From Saprospiraceae bacterium (GTDB lineage: Bacteria > Bacteroidota > Bacteroidia > Chitinophagales > Saprospiraceae): 5,595 nucleotides of DNA. This document shows positions 5,579 to 5,595 of this stretch, piece by piece. The stretch spans positions 1 through 5,595 of the forward strand of contig JAJDFU010000658.1 in assembly GCA_020528935.1 (NCBI GenBank), given 5' to 3'. Each line of letters starts with the position of its first letter. Positions within the stretch are counted from its first letter, which is position 1. The position numbers and the translations under genes were made by a program. Under the pieces are notes generated by a model that had not been told where the DNA came from, did no database searches, and saw only the letters and a list, made by a program, of their open reading frames with translations.

Positions 5579-5595
5579 GCGCCCACCGAACCTCC

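Noticed and set aside
5395..5586. Minus-strand 63-codon ORF across the intergenic region
   Set aside because: Its composition is K/R/P/A mixed with lysine runs from the A8 tracts, it has no recognisable domain, and it lies over the plus-strand promoter and terminator.

Overview
This window looks like a GC-rich member of the Bacteroidota. Every protein reads as a Bacteroidota-type family member and the gene starts lack a Shine-Dalgarno sequence. The intergenic DNA also carries matches to the Bacteroidota primary sigma-factor promoter (TTG ... TAnnTTTG). The high GC content of the coding DNA would fit a Saprospiria-like or other GC-rich lineage better than Bacteroides or Flavobacterium, but that placement is inference.

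Five genes lie head to tail on the minus strand, so transcription runs from right to left. In that order they are: a secreted M28-family zinc metallopeptidase resembling carboxypeptidase Q (5295 to 3910); hypoxanthine phosphoribosyltransferase (3905 to 3354); an inositol-monophosphatase-family phosphatase (3350 to 2526); a MacB/FtsX-type ABC transporter permease (2461 to 1223); and a polysaccharide-flippase-like membrane protein (1194 to 49). The first three are separated by only 3 to 4 bases and are almost certainly one transcript. The permease follows after 64 bases that hold a possible internal promoter and a perfect palindrome. The flippase follows after 28 bases. The genes do not form one obvious pathway: they cover exported peptide breakdown, purine salvage, a sugar- or nucleotide-phosphate phosphatase, and envelope transport. 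The flippase reading frame stops early at the window edge, inside a normally conserved membrane segment, and may be broken or affected by sequence error.

The right-hand 300 bases (5296 to 5595) contain no convincing protein gene. They hold the most interesting signal: on the plus strand, facing away from the operon, a full-consensus Bacteroidota promoter (5453 to 5483) is followed by a hairpin starting at the predicted transcription start, a tandem ATTTGGTT repeat, and a strong intrinsic terminator ending at 5578. This is the layout of a roughly 90-nt small RNA, or of a terminated leader for a gene beyond the window. I do not recognise it as a known RNA family. The rest of the window is ordinary housekeeping and envelope gene content.
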